A stretch of DNA of 64,000 bases from Guyanagaster necrorhizus (lineage: Eukaryota > Basidiomycota > Agaricomycetes > Agaricales > Physalacriaceae): positions 62,947 through 126,946 of the forward strand of contig NW_025064936.1 of the NCBI RefSeq assembly GCF_019112545.1, written 5' to 3'. The translations under genes were made by a program, and so were the position numbers. Positions within the stretch are counted from its first letter, which is position 1. The number at the start of each line of letters is the position of its first letter. This document shows, in pieces, positions 34,863 through 47,253 of the stretch. Below the pieces are notes generated by a model. The model ran no database searches, had not been told where the DNA came from, and saw nothing but the letters and a program-made list of their open reading frames with translations.

Positions 34863-35039
34863 ATGAGATCATACGGACATGGGCCATCCCATTAGACGCC
34901 CTCCTATTACTCGCTTACATCATTATCCCATTTTGGCACCTAAATTCATTCTCCGCCCCGAACAGCTTTTCACAGCAAAAACCGTCGACGCGAAGGCGCC
35001 AGGCGCCTGTTTTTCATCTTTTGCAGGTGCCATCGCGCG

Positions 35040-35728
35040 ATGCACCAGGAACTAACGCACATGGACCGTATAACGCAACTGCAAGATGAAATCCAACAGG
35101 TGCTTGCATCCCCCCTGCCCTGCCCAGCTGGGCAGAGTGTTGCTGATGACCAACCTCCAAGCTAGCTCCTTACCATCATGTCCAACAGCATTGCCTACCT
35201 CACCACGCGCGCCAATTTCCTGCAAGTGAGCCCGGAAGTGCCCGTCACGAAATCGAGGAACTCGGAAAAGTATGATGCTGAGGAGGTATTTGAGGGTGCG
35301 TGTGCTTGCCCTGTCCCGTTCCACCAACGCTCTGACTGACTGACTTTTTTTGATTCATAGCGAACAAGAAAGAACTGGTGACAGACCTGATGGCCAAGGC
35401 GAAGCAAGTGGAATATCTTATACAGTCCCTGCCACAGCCGGAGGCAGAAGAGGAGCAGGTACGCGATAGATACCATGACGTTAACTGTTTCGTGCTCTCA
35501 CGTCGTCTAGGCGAAACGACTGCAGCAGCTCGAAGAAGAAATGACCGTGGCAAACAAAGAATACATTGCGGCATTACAGAGGACAAGTGCGTGGGTCCCC
35601 ATCCCATTGTCGATGATATCCGATATCGGTTCACTGACCGCGTTGCTGGTTGATAAGAGAACCTCCATGCGCAAGTCGCAGACCTTCTCAGAACGATGCT
35701 TGCCGAGCACGACATTGACGCGGGGTGA
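35040..35728 (+). CDS. MED21: Mediator of RNA polymerase II transcription subunit 21
   Basis: MED21 is a small, essential, coiled-coil subunit of the Mediator middle module, where it pairs with MED7 in the nucleus. Exons are 35,040-35,099, 35,166-35,295, 35,361-35,458, 35,511-35,586 and 35,658-35,728; they total 435 nt and give 144 residues, the usual fungal length. The N-terminus MDRITQLQDEIQQLLTIM and the following SIAYLTTRANFLQVSPEVPV are diagnostic; then EVFEANKKELVTDLMAKAKQ, VEYLIQSLPQPEAEEEQ, and a helix to LRTMLAEHDIDAG. The start used is the ATG at 35,040; the ATG eight codons later could also serve. Introns are 50-71 nt with GT-AG ends. The upstream neighbour is on the opposite strand, so the 600-bp gap holds both promoters. 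Confidence 0.95.
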
Positions 35729-38700
35729 ATTGGATGGACGGGTGGGTGGGTGTTTGGGGCCCTCGTTTCGTTGGGAGGACCCTTGCACACAAGCGAGGTG
35801 AGATCGCTTGGGTGGTGGGATGACGGCACTTGTTGGCTCTGCGGTAGCGTCGTGTCTCGTGTCGCGTGTGTACTCTGGTCTCATTATATCTGTTGGAACT
35901 GCTGTCACCTAGCGCAGCTATTCAGTTGACGGCACAACTGAAAATAAATGTCGAGATTACTACTCGATAATGTTAAGTGATGACTGACTTGTTCGACGAT
36001 TGATCCCGACGTCGACTGAAAGATCTTCTGTCAGCGGGCGTACAGTCTTGTCTCATGTGGTGCTGATATTGGTGAATATATACTCATCGACGACCCAGGA
36101 GATTACGATACCCTAATGAATGCGCTTTGCGTTGTCCAATGTTTCAAGTCGCGGTGAACAAACTGTAGACCTTGATTTCCTAACTTACACTTTACAGCGC
36201 TCTGGAAAGAAGTAAAACATCGATGGAACTGTTTCACGGAATTTCTCGTTGAGTACGATCGTCTACGGTCGGTTTTGTGGATGAGAATAGAAGCTGCAGT
36301 CCCCTGGACTTTCAGGCGGGTGGACATTGCCGAGAGACAGTCATAAATTCGCATCAAGTTCCTGGTTCATAGAACAACTTATAACCAGGAACTTAAGACG
36401 TTTGTCGTCTATCTCGGCGATCTCGGAGCCTTCCTAAAATCCAAAAGTCCGATAAGAAGCGCGCCGAAATTGCCGAGATAGTCATAAGCGCCCTACACTC
36501 GCATCTCAGCCCCGATTTCCGATAAATTAGTCTGGCAAGCCACTTTATTACTTGGATGTTCACGGAACTCGGATAAAGCCTCGGCCGGGGGATCTAGCCA
36601 ATGTTTTTGTAGCTATCGGCTCGCTCGAACGTATGCATTCATATGAACTGTTTTAAAAGGTCCTACAGATATTGCGCCTTGAAAGCGATGGATTTCTGGG
36701 CGGAGGACGACCACCTATAGAAATTCAATCGGAGGTTAGAAATGGCAAAGCCCGCCCATGTTATAGGCTTTTAGCACGTGAGAGGAGCGAAGCGATCTTC
36801 AATTCTGATACCCGGGCCCTGTAACATCTTCTGTATCAATGTCAACTTGGAGGTATACTTGGACGTTCGAAGTTGGACTTGCCAGGTGCGCACAAACATT
36901 ACCAAACTCTTTCGTCTCGCCGCCGCATTTTTTTTCTTCTTTTGCTTTTTTGGGTGGATTCGAACCGCGACCGCAAATACCTCCGTCTTGATTCGCCAGA
37001 GATCCCAGAAGTACTGTCAATCACATGCGCTAGAAGAAATCGCGTATTGCAAGTAAGTAACTAGCAGGCACGCCGCGGTCCTGATCAGCGTTCCCCGATC
37101 CCGAGTGTGGTTCTTCCGTATGGATCTTGATGGCGTTCGCGAGGGTGGGTGGTCTAGGTCGTCGGCGCGGGCGGGATATGTTACACCCCTCACCATGCCG
37201 TCGCCGCAAACATTGCTGGACGCAGTTTTATATAGGTTCGTTCACCAAACCACGATGCGTATATGACTCGTGTATAGATTCAGGATTACGAAGGTGGATG
37301 GACATAGCTACCGCACTGACCGCTGCAAAATGATAACAATCTCGCTCGCTCTCGCTTAGTATTTATCCAGCAATGCTTTGCGCCACACTAGAGGGAGAGG
37401 GAGGAAGAATCACCTAGCGGAACAAGTTTATTAGAGAGCGTGTGCCACGAAACAGGGAAAGGAGTGTGTACGTAAGTTCACAGCTTGACAACGATCGCAA
37501 CTTGCTCGCTCGTGCAAATGATTGTTGCCGAACCACAGGGATCACGGAGGTCGGAAAGTCGGAGGCGGAGGCCTTCTCTGGACCTGATTTTCGTGAGAGT
37601 GTGTCTCCGATGAGCGGAGGAACGACAGGATCGGCGCGCCGATTCTGGGTTTGGGGGGGCTGGGAGAGCTCGCATGGTTTGTGGTCGGCACTTTTACCAT
37701 CGGCAGAAAAAGTGGTGTGACAGCCTCCATTTGACGTTCAGAGATCTATCATTCGTTCACGGGAAGGAAAATAACCCGAAAAAAGGAAGGGAGAAGACGT
37801 GGTCCAAAAACGGCGCTGCGAAAGGAGCATTGAATTATAACTATGTATGTATGTTTTCCGTATCCCGCCCTCAAAAGGAACTGGCCAGTAGCTTGGACCC
37901 ATAGTAACCTGACAGCGGAGCGATCAATACGCGCAGTTTGATTGTAGGTAGAGAAACTATGAAACGACACAGAAGGAAATCACAGGGTTTGGGGGGCATC
38001 CGAAACGCTCGTGCTACTTGGAGCAAAAGGAGAGATTCGAACTACGCCACACTTGGGGAGATTCGTGAAAAATCACATGCTGGAGAGTGTGACTGGCAGG
38101 GACGGGTTTAGCGTGCGAGGTGTAGGATACCGTGACTTAAGGTTTTCGGAATGTATACAAAACCTAAGCGACGCTCGAGTCCCTTCCCCTGTGTTTGCAT
38201 GGAAACAGGAACTTCTTCGTCCTTTACTTGTCTCACCCAACTATACTGGGATCTAGCACAGACTGATTCAATCTCGGAGCGCCTAGAATGGGCAATCAAG
38301 AGAGAGAAAGAGGGGGGGGGGGATTTATATTCGAATATCAATTTTTACCTTACCTTTACCTGCCCAAGGTAAGTAAACAGAGGATTCGTTGAGAGGGCCG
38401 GGAGGGAGGACCCAAGCGTCGGTTGGCTAACTGCTCAGACATGGTGTGTCAATACTGAAGTCGGGGGGTACCTGTCCGAGAAGATCTGGCTCGCCGGAAG
38501 GTAACAAAGTGTTTCTTGCAGGGCTGTTATCCGAATCGCAGAAATGAAGGATGCTACTTGTCAGATTAGCATGAGACCGAATCGCGGGCGGTTCCTTATG
38601 ATATAATTGAAGGGTCCGGAGCGACGGAGCGAAAAGCGAGTGATGAGCGATTTGACGAAAAGGGAAATAGAGTTGGGGGAGGGGGGGTGAATAGGCCCTT

Positions 38701-39063
38701 GAATTTAAACTCCGCCTCATCACTAAAATCCATGGGAAATGTTTTCCGACGTGTTCCGACAGGCATTTTGTGTCTTCCCACTGCCTCATTTGCCTCCGTT
38801 TTCCTCGTATAACCCCGACATCGCAAATGCTTGTTCCCCCTTCCCAAACCCGAAAAAATAGGGCCCAAAAATAATAACCCATTAGATGCCAAATCGAATC
38901 TACACTAGGTGTCGGCTAACTTTGTTGTCATCCCTCGCGTATCATGGAATTGGTTCTCGATTGTTTCCCCGAAGGTAATGTCCTTGGAGCCACGGACATA
39001 TAACTATGGCTGCGTCCGCTGGAGAATGCGCTTGCTCACTTACTTCCCCTCGGATTCGCCACA
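35729..39063. other. Long intergenic stretch, no confident gene
   Basis: About 3.3 kb with normal CpG. Frames are short and lack splice-consistent coding stretches. The segment 36,400-36,560 has several repeats of CTCGG/CCGAGAT-type words. A possible tRNA-derived fragment lies at 36,940-37,035. Otherwise I see nothing. Confidence 0.5.
36940..37035 (-). repeat. Possible tRNA-derived (SINE-like) fragment
   Basis: On the minus strand an A-box-like TAGCGCATGTG (37,022-37,032) is followed 55 nt later by a good B box GGTTCGAATCC (36,956-36,966), then by an A-rich tail. The T stem would have mismatches, so it is not a working tRNA. The order box A, box B, A-rich end suits a short retroposon. Confidence 0.3.
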
Positions 39064-40257
39064 ATGACCCTGGCCCTCCCGCTGAGCGACCTCTCTCGTA
39101 ACCAAGTCCTCCTCAAAGTGTCCCTACCTGATGGCGCTATCATTTTCGATATGAAGCCCTGCGAGTCAGGGCTTGAAGCCCCTTTGCCTCCCTCTGACCT
39201 GCAGCTGCATTTTACCACAACCAAGGGGGAGAACGGACTGGAGCTCGCGATGTGGGCTTCCAGTCGCGCGTCCAGTGCGTCGACGATGATGCCGCAGAAT
39301 CTCAGCCCTTCTTGGGATTGGCAGGAGGACTTCAATGATGGTGTGTATCTATCTCTTTCGTCGTTGGCCCTTACATACAGCCTGACTGACTGACGCACGA
39401 CAACAGATACGCTCCTTGAGCCTCCCCCTAGTGCAACTATATCGCCCCTTGAGACGTCATCTGCCTTCAGGGCTTGTACCGATACGCTTCTCGAATCCAG
39501 CTCGAATTTTCTTGACGCAGTACAGCTACCTACGCCACCAGGCGAGACACCCTGCATCCCCATGAACCAGATGCCAGACGCGTTCTCATCCCTGGATATA
39601 TTTTCTCTGAATGGAATGATGTGGCCTGATTTTAACCCAGGTTTGTCCTTTCCTTGATATCTATCCCTGCAGAGCGTCCGTCCCTAACCTAAGAAACCTT
39701 TATAAACAGTGTATCCTGATACATCAGAGCCTCTCCCAGAGTTCCCCCTTCCTGCTCCCGCATCGAACTCATACCTCCCTCCCTCCCCCGGCTCCGACGT
39801 CACTTCAACGTCCACGCACTCTTCCTATCTCCCTCTCTCATCACCAGCCGTCTCCTCCACGCCCTCCACGTTTCCCTCCCCCAAAGAAGAGCCCCAACTC
39901 GCGCCTCCGCTCGGCTGCTCGCCCCCCGCTCCCGCCCCCGCTCCCACGACCGAAGGCAACGCCCTCCGCCCGCACCCCTGCCTCTTCCCCGAGTGCGGGC
40001 GCTGGTTCACGCGCAGCTACACGCGCAACGTCCACATGCTCACGCACCGCCGGTCGAACGACCCCAAGCCGTTCGTCTGCACTATCCCCGGGTGCTCCGA
40101 GGGGTTCTCGCGGAAGCACGATCGGCTGAGGCACGAGGTCCGGCAGCATGGGCGCGGGAGCAACTGGCGCTGTCCGCTGTGCCCCCTCAGCAAGTTTTAC
40201 TCGTCCCAGAGCACGCTTGAGCGACATCTTAGCGAGAAGCATAGCGAGGGGGGGTAG
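39064..40257 (+). CDS. C2H2 zinc-finger transcription factor
   Basis: Exons 39,064-39,340, 39,407-39,640 and 39,710-40,257 join in frame to 352 residues. The first half is low in pattern and acidic. A proline/serine-rich region follows (about 171-255), then three C2H2 fingers: about 261-283 (C-x4-C-x12-H-x3-H), 294-317 (C-x4-C-x12-H-x4-H) and 325-348 (C-x2-C-x14-H-x4-H). Adjacent fingers of this type bind DNA in the nucleus, so a transcription regulator is likely; its targets are unknown. The start is the ATG in CACAATGAC, as no upstream exon with a usable splice acceptor was found. GC is high across the finger exon. The 3' end is followed by a run of TAC/AAC triplets. Confidence 0.85.
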
Positions 40258-42391
40258 GGTAGTCAGTTGCTATTACTACTACTACAACGACAACAACGAG
40301 TCGAGATCCACTCCCCCCCAATTCACTTACCCTGGGCCCCCTATCGCTGGCCATTTGGGACTTGGGTAGAAAAGTAATCTACCCCACTTAACCTATCTCC
40401 GAGGGCGTAACGAGTAGCTTAGCTGTATTTTGTCTTTTTTTTTTCACGTGCACTGTATATTATCAAATGATTCTTTATTAACATCACGTTTTTTTTTGCA
40501 TTTTGGTCCCAAAACGACTGGTCCCCCGGTAGGAACGGGTGGGCAGTGGCCTTGAGCACTAGCGGTACCTGGCACCTAGCACCTAGCTGAGCGGCTAGTG
40601 TGTACCGGGAACACCCGATGAAACAACGCATAAAAACTCTGAAATCACACGCGCTCTCTGGCCAAGGTACCGTCTGTCTACATTTCCGAGACGGTAAGTA
40701 CTAATATAATACGAAAGATAGCTGTTGCGAATGGACGGAGACTTTCGTTCCAGCTCCGGTGGTTTTACCATCGCATCAACAACATCAAAAACCGAATGGC
40801 AGGAAACTCTGTTTTGTTGTAGCCAGCCTGTAGTCAGCCTGACAGCCTCAACGGTCCAGCGAGACTTACTCGTATTGATGATGACACAGTGGATTATAAA
40901 CACGTATTTTTCCCGTAACCGGAAACCGGTGTGGTGTTGCTGGGAAAACTTGAAAAATGTGCTAAGCCCTAAGGTCTTGTGGTTTTTTGACTTTAATGAG
41001 ACTAAACGTAACACACACTCTCTCTGGAGAGAGAAACACATCGGCGTGGAAATCATACCGGGGGACGGAGGAGAGAAATGGCTCATTAGTGAAACGAGTT
41101 ATCGATCGAACGGTCAGATTTCGAGAAAGATGCCAAACCAACTTGAGAGAGAGCTAAGAAGCACACGGGACGCAAACCAATCTACTACAAAACTGTAGGA
41201 TGCAGCGCAGCGCAGCTTGCTGAATGAAACCCAAATAAGTGGAGGGGAAAATGGTCTAGAAGAGATGCCGAGGGAACAAGTTGAAAGCGAACTAGGGCCT
41301 GAAAATTGGATGCCGGACCTTTGGTCACGTGATTACCGACTCCCGCTCTTAGCGCAAATTGGGATGCTTGCTTATGAATCAATCGGCGTAGGGTCCTTTG
41401 CCTTCCATCACTCGTTCAGTCGGCGCCGACAAAGAGAGATGTCGTGGCGACATTTCACTCACTGACGATGTGAATGGTTCCGCAGTTCTTTTGACTCCGT
41501 ACACAGGAAACTCGGAGGTCTGTGGGTTATCCACCTGTCAACCAACCTTTGAACGCATTGAAGCCTGCGCACTATTCCTCGAGCCGACTCGGAATTGTGT
41601 CGTCAAAAAACGTATTTAGCTAGGCGCTTATGGATGTTATCAGGATCGACAGTCAGCTGGATCTAATTTTTCTTTTCGAGACCCAATGATGATGCCGCTT
41701 TTCAGGCACGTTTCACAGTGTGGGGTCTTAGCGAAGTACGTGTGAAGAGGATGAAGCAAATGTAGGCGTAATGTGTGATAATGCCTTTCAGTAGGGCCGA
41801 GTTCTCCCGCGACGATACCCTCTTCTTTCTACCCTTTTGGTGCTATCAGTCAACCACGGCATTTAATAAAACCAGTGACATTGGCACTGCACTCGACAAC
41901 TAAACATCCCTGTACGCAATTTTGTCCTCGGAAGACACAACTTCCTCGACAGCTGATCTTTCCACAAATAGTAGTATTTCTCTTTCCGAGTCGGAGGAAC
42001 GCGTCATAACTGGCTGACAAGCGATACTCGGACCATCCGCTTTCGACTTTTAAAGTCCTTCTAAAGGGGGAGGCGAGGGTATAAATGCATTATATGTCGT
42101 CATACCCTCCGAGTCGGACCCATTAGCGCTGGCCACAATGATCGTTTCTTGACTCTGCCTGTAAAAGCTCCCATATTCACACGTACGTGTCGCCCTCCGA
42201 CTATCTTTCCCAGTGTACTGATAGCTGAAGTACGACCCTGAATAAGATTCCCTCGGTGTTACAAGGGTCATCTAACGGCTTCTTTCTTTGAGAGTAATGC
42301 CCAGACTAATGTGTAGTGACGGGTAGGTGGACCCTACTTCCGAGTCGGAATCTCTTTGCCACGCGAGCAACTTTACGGTTTAAATAGTCAG
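40258..42391. other. Intergenic stretch, no confident gene
   Basis: About 2.1 kb. A plus frame of 157 codons (40,725-41,198) and an overlapping minus frame of 163 codons have no family resemblance and poor amino-acid composition, so I do not call them. The region directly before 42,392 is the promoter side of the P450. Confidence 0.5.
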
Positions 42392-44570
42392 ATGGGGCCC
42401 CTTGTTCGATTTCCAATTATGTCCATCATCGTCCTCGTACTCGCGCTATGTGCCGCCGCGCTGGTCTACTACACGACGACAGCGTTATCGCGGACGCGTA
42501 GCAGACTTCCCCTTCCCCCAGGCCCCGAGGGAAACTGGGATTTTGGGAGATCGACTTCCTCGTTCGCGCACGTGTTTTATATTTTGGGCTCATGGGGGAG
42601 GAATGCTCATGGATAGGACTTTTTTAGGTCGTTTCAGGAATTGGAGACATTGTTTCAAGAATATGGCCCCGTCGTCACGTTAAAGTCGGGATCGAAGACG
42701 GTGGTGGTCATCGGTCGACAACAAGCCGCGAGCGACATCATGGAGAAAGAGGGAGCATCACTCGCTGACCGGCCAAAGTGGGTCGCAGCGAGCGAGATCG
42801 TCTCTGGAGGCATGAGGATCCTTCTCCTGAACTCTGGCAAGCGGTTCAGGAAGCTTCGACGGTTAGTGTCTGAAGTGGACTCCGTGCAACGGCCCCTCCC
42901 CGCTCATTCTTCTTCTTCCTTCTTCTTCAGAGCATTACATAGCCATCTGCAGGCGAAAGCAGTGGTCGATTACGAGCCACTCCAGATGCGCTACGCGAAG
43001 AACGTCATTCTGGACCTTATCGACGATCCGGACAACCATGCGTGCCACGCCAGACGGTAAGCCCGGTTATTCCTGATTTCGGGGGGTTGTTGATGGATGA
43101 CCCCCTCCCCCCTTTCCCCCGTCGTAGGTACGCTGGATCGTTGATTCTGGCCTTGACGTATGGGCGGACGGCGCCCGGTCGGTCTGACGATCCGGAGATT
43201 GTCGCTGTGGCGCGTTGCCTGCAAAGAGTCGGACTCGCGGTCCGTCCGGGCGAATACAAAGTCGATGAATATCCGCTCTTACGGTCAGTTGGGGCGCCCT
43301 ATGGACAAAAAATCATAGAGACTGAGGGTTTCTTACCTACCAGGTATTGGCCTTTCTATCGCAAGGAGCTCAGGGTATGGCACGCAGAGGAGTTGGCGCT
43401 GTTTAGGAGCCAGATGGATACCGTTGCGAACAACATGGTGATCTTTCCCTTCCCCCCCTGTGTGCTTCTAGATCTGCTCTCTGATCAATCTCTTCCAGGA
43501 CACTGTCCAGCCGTGCTTTGGGAAGTACCTCCTCGAGCACCAAGGGGAGCTCGAGCTCAAGTATGACGAGCTGGTCTACCTCGCTGGTACCATGTTCGGT
43601 GCTGGATCCGCTACGACGGCAAGCGCGATTAGCCTGGTTATCATGGCCGCTGCGTGTTTCCCTGCTGCTCAACGTGCGGTCCAGCAGCAAATCGATGAAG
43701 TAATCGGAGGAGATCGCGGTGCGTTTCTGATCCTTCTCTGTGCGATATCTTTTTTATGACAAAGGACCAAAGCACCAAACTTTGAGGATTATGCGGCCCT
43801 TCCTCGAGTAAAGGCTTTCATATTGGAGACGTATCGCTGGCGACCGGTTGGAGGCAGTGGTAAGCGATTCCTCCTCCTACCCCTTGATCTCGGGAGAGTC
43901 TGAAGGTATGTTTTTACAGGATTTTCTCATCGAGCTTCGAGGGATGTTTTCTGGGTACGTCACTATCACGACGAATCTCTCTTTTTTTAAAATCTCCATC
44001 TGTTCCCCCTTCAGAAAAACTACTGCATTCCCAAGGGGACTGTGGTCATTGGTAACCACTGGTAACGTGTATTTGACTCATATACCATGTTGCTACTGTT
44101 CACATTATCCGTAAAAGGTCCATTTGTCGAGATCCCGCTCTGTTCGAAGATTCCGACGACTTCAACCCAGATCGTTGGCTGGATGATCTCGGACGAATCA
44201 AGGACGATGTTCCCTTTTTCAATTTTGGTTTTGGTAGAAGGTATGTCGCCCTCTTTATGAAGCCTGGGTGTATTATGTAACAAACTCGTTCAGAATCTGT
44301 CCTGGACAATATGTGGCTGACAAGTGCGCATAGACAGTTTCTCTTTTGGCGTGGTTTCTTATTTTTTTTTAAAATAACAGATCTCTGTTTATAAACACGG
44401 CGCTGATTTTATGGGCGTTTAACATAACCCAAGTGGCATCGGAACCCATCGATCCAACCAGTTTCGTCAGCGTCGGTGTTAGCATCTCACCGCAGCCATT
44501 CAAAGCGTGCTTCAACAAGAGGGTTGAGGGCATACATAGACTACTAGAAGGTTACGGTATCTCACATTAA
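42392..44570 (+). CDS. Cytochrome P450 monooxygenase (agaricomycete CYP), with N-terminal irregularity
   Basis: A haem-thiolate monooxygenase anchored in the ER. Twelve exons (42,392-42,571; 42,638-42,861; 42,931-43,056; 43,128-43,283; 43,344-43,437; 43,499-43,718; 43,773-43,859; 43,920-43,954; 44,015-44,061; 44,118-44,240; 44,294-44,323; 44,381-44,570) join in frame to 503 residues. It has an N-terminal membrane helix (MSIIVLVLALCAAALVYY) and proline hinge PLPPGPEG, the ExxR helix ETYRWRP, the segment FNPDRWL and the haem loop FGFGRRICPG with the cysteine ligand. The I-helix reads FGAGSATTAS; related enzymes have an acid where this has alanine. Between the hinge and exon 2, the other reading frame (ILGDRLPRS, then SFQELETLF) fits the family better, suggesting a one-base insertion near 42,540. 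A start at 42,419 is equally good. Substrate unknown. Confidence 0.85.
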
Positions 44571-44643
44571 ATTTATTTTTTACAATTGTACAGTGTGCGT
44601 GTTGTATCTATATCTTGATCTGGTTCGATCTTATCGATAAGAT

Positions 44644-46555
44644 TCACCATCGAGCCGGCGTTCGTCGATTCGCATGCTTCAAATGCCACATGTACGCGCG
44701 AGTCGGCCATCGGGGGGGGGACATGCTGACGTCCTGCTCTTTGAGCACCTGGACGTTAGGAATGCGCTCCGTCAGGATAGTGGCGTCCTCCTCCTCGGCT
44801 GGTAGGTCATCTGAATCCGAAACAGATATGGTACTGTGAGTGGATGGGGATGAGGAAGGAGAAGGAAGTTTAGGATCCAGACGGTGATGGTGGAAAGGTG
44901 ATATCTTCAGGTCGACTATGGGGCTACCTCCCTCCCTGCGCGCCCCTGCTAACAACGCGATATAAGCAGTAGCGACGGCGTCATTGCCACCTTCGATTTG
45001 CACAGAAATGAGGGAAGGACAGAGGATATCACCACCAGTACGCGGTGGATTCTGTGATGGATACAACGCGGAGAGAATACTTCGCGTGAGATAGTACGGG
45101 CGCAGCCGGAGATGTGTAAGAAAGTACCCGAACACGTCTCTCCACATTGTGTCGGTGATATTAGTAAACGTATAGAGGCATTCCTTGATCACTAACGTCC
45201 TTACGTGGCTCAGGAGATAATGTGATATCATTCCTACCACTTCGGGAGGGGAGAACGGACCGCAGATGTAGATGATGGAATCTACTACCGCGACGAGTTG
45301 GTATGAGCTGCCGACTGAAAGAGGGGAGCGGATGAGACGGCACTCTTTTATGCCGCGAACATTTTGGAGATGCGTGCGGTTAGTATCAGGTATGAGTTGG
45401 GAAAGCTCCTCTGTCGGTAACTGCAGGGGGGCACCCCAGAAATACATGGCTGTAGATGCGGGGAGCGCAAGGTGAGATAACAATCGGGTGATGGGGAGGG
45501 CGTATCCCATGCTTCCGCAGTTCAGCTCACGTAGATGATCGAGCGGAACAACGCGATGCGACAGGACAGCCGGGACGTCACCAGCTGTCGACCTTGTCGG
45601 ACCCGCGTCAATTAACGCGAGTTCCTCCAATAAGGGGCAGCCCTCCAGGAAATCGAGAAAGTCGCTCGTGGAGGGTCGGAATTCGCGGTCTTGTTGGTAG
45701 AGGCAGACGTGGGTGAGGTCGCGGAAAAGCCTTTTAGGCCAAGAGGTGACGTGTGCTAAGCAGAGCTGCCTCAGCTTGGGCATTTCCGCGCTGAAGAGAG
45801 TCGGTGGTAGGTCGTGAGGGGTGGAATTACGATCACTGTCGATCAAGATCGTCAGACTGACAAGGCTCTTTGCTGGTTTTTTGAGGAGTTCGTACAGAGG
45901 TGTCGCGGAGATCTGCCATCTGAACGCATCGATGTGGAGTTCGCGGATACGGCGTGTCTGGCTAAGAATGGTTTCGAGGTCCTGCTGATGTATGTTCCCG
46001 CTTCTGATGCCAACGTAGACAGTCAGAGGTGCCTTAGCAGAACGGCGTATAAAAGTCGAAGGAGCCAGATCGCTGTCTATTGTAGCCCATAGCCTTGCGC
46101 ATGTCGCAGTTACAGCCCGCCAATGACGACAGACGTGCAGAACTTTTAGCCATTCCAGATGGTGCCTCTGCTTGTAAACGCCCGCACGAGGAATCGGCAG
46201 AAAGCTGGGGAGATGCTGTTGCACCATTAGAAATATTATGGCGAGTAGCTCTGGGGGAAGTCGGTTGATTGGCTGAAGGGAATTACGAGTGCCTCTGATC
46301 ATTGCCGCTGCAATCCGGAGGCGCCTCTGATTGAGCCAAGCTGATTACTGCAGTCAGTCTTGGTGAACCTGCAGGTATAATTGGGTAATTTAAAATGGTT
46401 ACCTGATCCGTACTCCATTTCCTCGCACTGGAGTGACATTTAGTGCCTAGGGAATGTTCAATGAAACAAGAGCCCTACCTTTTGTCAATCCGGTCAATCA
46501 CAGCATCCAGTAGATCCTCCAATGAGACCTTATCCAAGATGGACAAATCCAGCAT
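44644..46555 (-). CDS. F-box protein 1 of a three-gene family
   Basis: F-box proteins bring substrates to SCF ubiquitin ligases by binding Skp1. Exons 46,479-46,555, 46,403-46,427 and 44,644-46,326 give 594 residues. A short start exon (LSILDKVSLEDLLDAVIDRI), a 25-nt microexon (ARKWSTDQ) and a basic helix precede the F-box (about residues 52-95: INRLPPELLAIIFLMVQQHL, then LKVLHVCRHWRAV). The remainder is leucine-rich with repeat-like stretches (MPKLRQLCLAHVTSWPKRLF, DFLEGCPLLEELALIDAG), as in substrate-binding domains, and ends with an acidic serine-rich piece and a basic tail. The frame is open. The paralogues are at 49,482-51,402 and 52,197-54,127. Lacking the IDALENR-type residues of the paralogues at exon 3 start, its splice site there is the least certain. 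Confidence 0.82.
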
Positions 46556-47253
46556 CGCGACGAAGAAGTTAATGTCCAGTTTGCTCACACTGTCACAGCT
46601 GCTCGTGGTTGCGAGTTGAGAGTACTTGAACACGTGTCGGATACGGGCCGAGTGTACCGCCTCATCGAAAATTGGATTTTACTCCACATTTGGAAATCAA
46701 CCGACAGGGTCCTATTTTCTGTGTGGTCTCGGATCTTTTGACACGATCTTTCTTGGTAAGTACCAGCTAGCGCGGTCCCGGCGCGATCAATTTCTCTTTC
46801 TTCGGCTCTTTGGTGCTATAATTTTTCAGCCTGTTTTGCCTTCTCAAGAAAGAAGTGCGTGTCCAAGAACATAGATTTTTTTTTCTTATCTGAATCGTCC
46901 TTAAGGGCCAGGGGAGGTAAACTAACGACAATGCCTTCACTGCCAGGGCACTATCAGCCGCCCCCTAAAACTGAACGTAATTCTTAAATCAAATCCGCGT
47001 GTACGCGCCCCCTTCGGAAGCCCGAAAACCAATTGCAGTCGCGTCGAGGCGGGATGTGGGGTCAGCTGAGGCCCCGTGGGGTAGGGGACCATGAGATACC
47101 CCAATAATTTTCCCGTATAGGAGTCAGGAGTATCGGGACAATTTTTGCCATAAAACCTGCTCAACTCAGCCGCCGTAAAAACAAGAACCTTTCTTCTCCA
47201 GGTCTACCCGCACCTCTCCATCTCTCTCACACATACACACCTCTTCGTCCGCC
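46556..47253. other. Divergent promoter region between F-box 1 and ADH
   Basis: The two genes are transcribed away from each other. Near the ADH start the plus strand is rich in C and T (about 47,185-47,253: CTTCTCCAGG, then CACCTCTCCATCTCTCTCAC), a feature of strongly expressed fungal genes. No other element is evident. Confidence 0.5.
47185..47253 (+). promoter_or_regulatory. Pyrimidine-rich leader of the ADH gene
   Basis: A CT-rich tract immediately before the start codon at 47,254 (context CCGCCATGTC), typical of highly expressed fungal housekeeping genes, where transcription often starts within or after such a tract. Confidence 0.45.

Noticed and set aside
35245..35829. 194-codon minus-strand frame
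   Set aside because: Antisense to the spliced MED21 gene, runs through its introns, no domain.
36950..37035. Functional tRNA gene on the minus strand
   Set aside because: The B box is good but the T stem has mismatches and no acceptor stem pairs, so at most a tRNA-derived fragment.
38427..38892. Overlapping minus-strand frames of 151 and 98 codons
   Set aside because: No family resemblance, two frames open at once, no splice-consistent partner exons.
39036..39563. 175-codon minus-strand frame
   Set aside because: Antisense to exons 1-2 of the C2H2 gene, whose spliced frame is better supported.
40595..41198. 163-codon minus and 157-codon plus frames
   Set aside because: They overlap, neither has a recognisable domain, and composition is not convincing.
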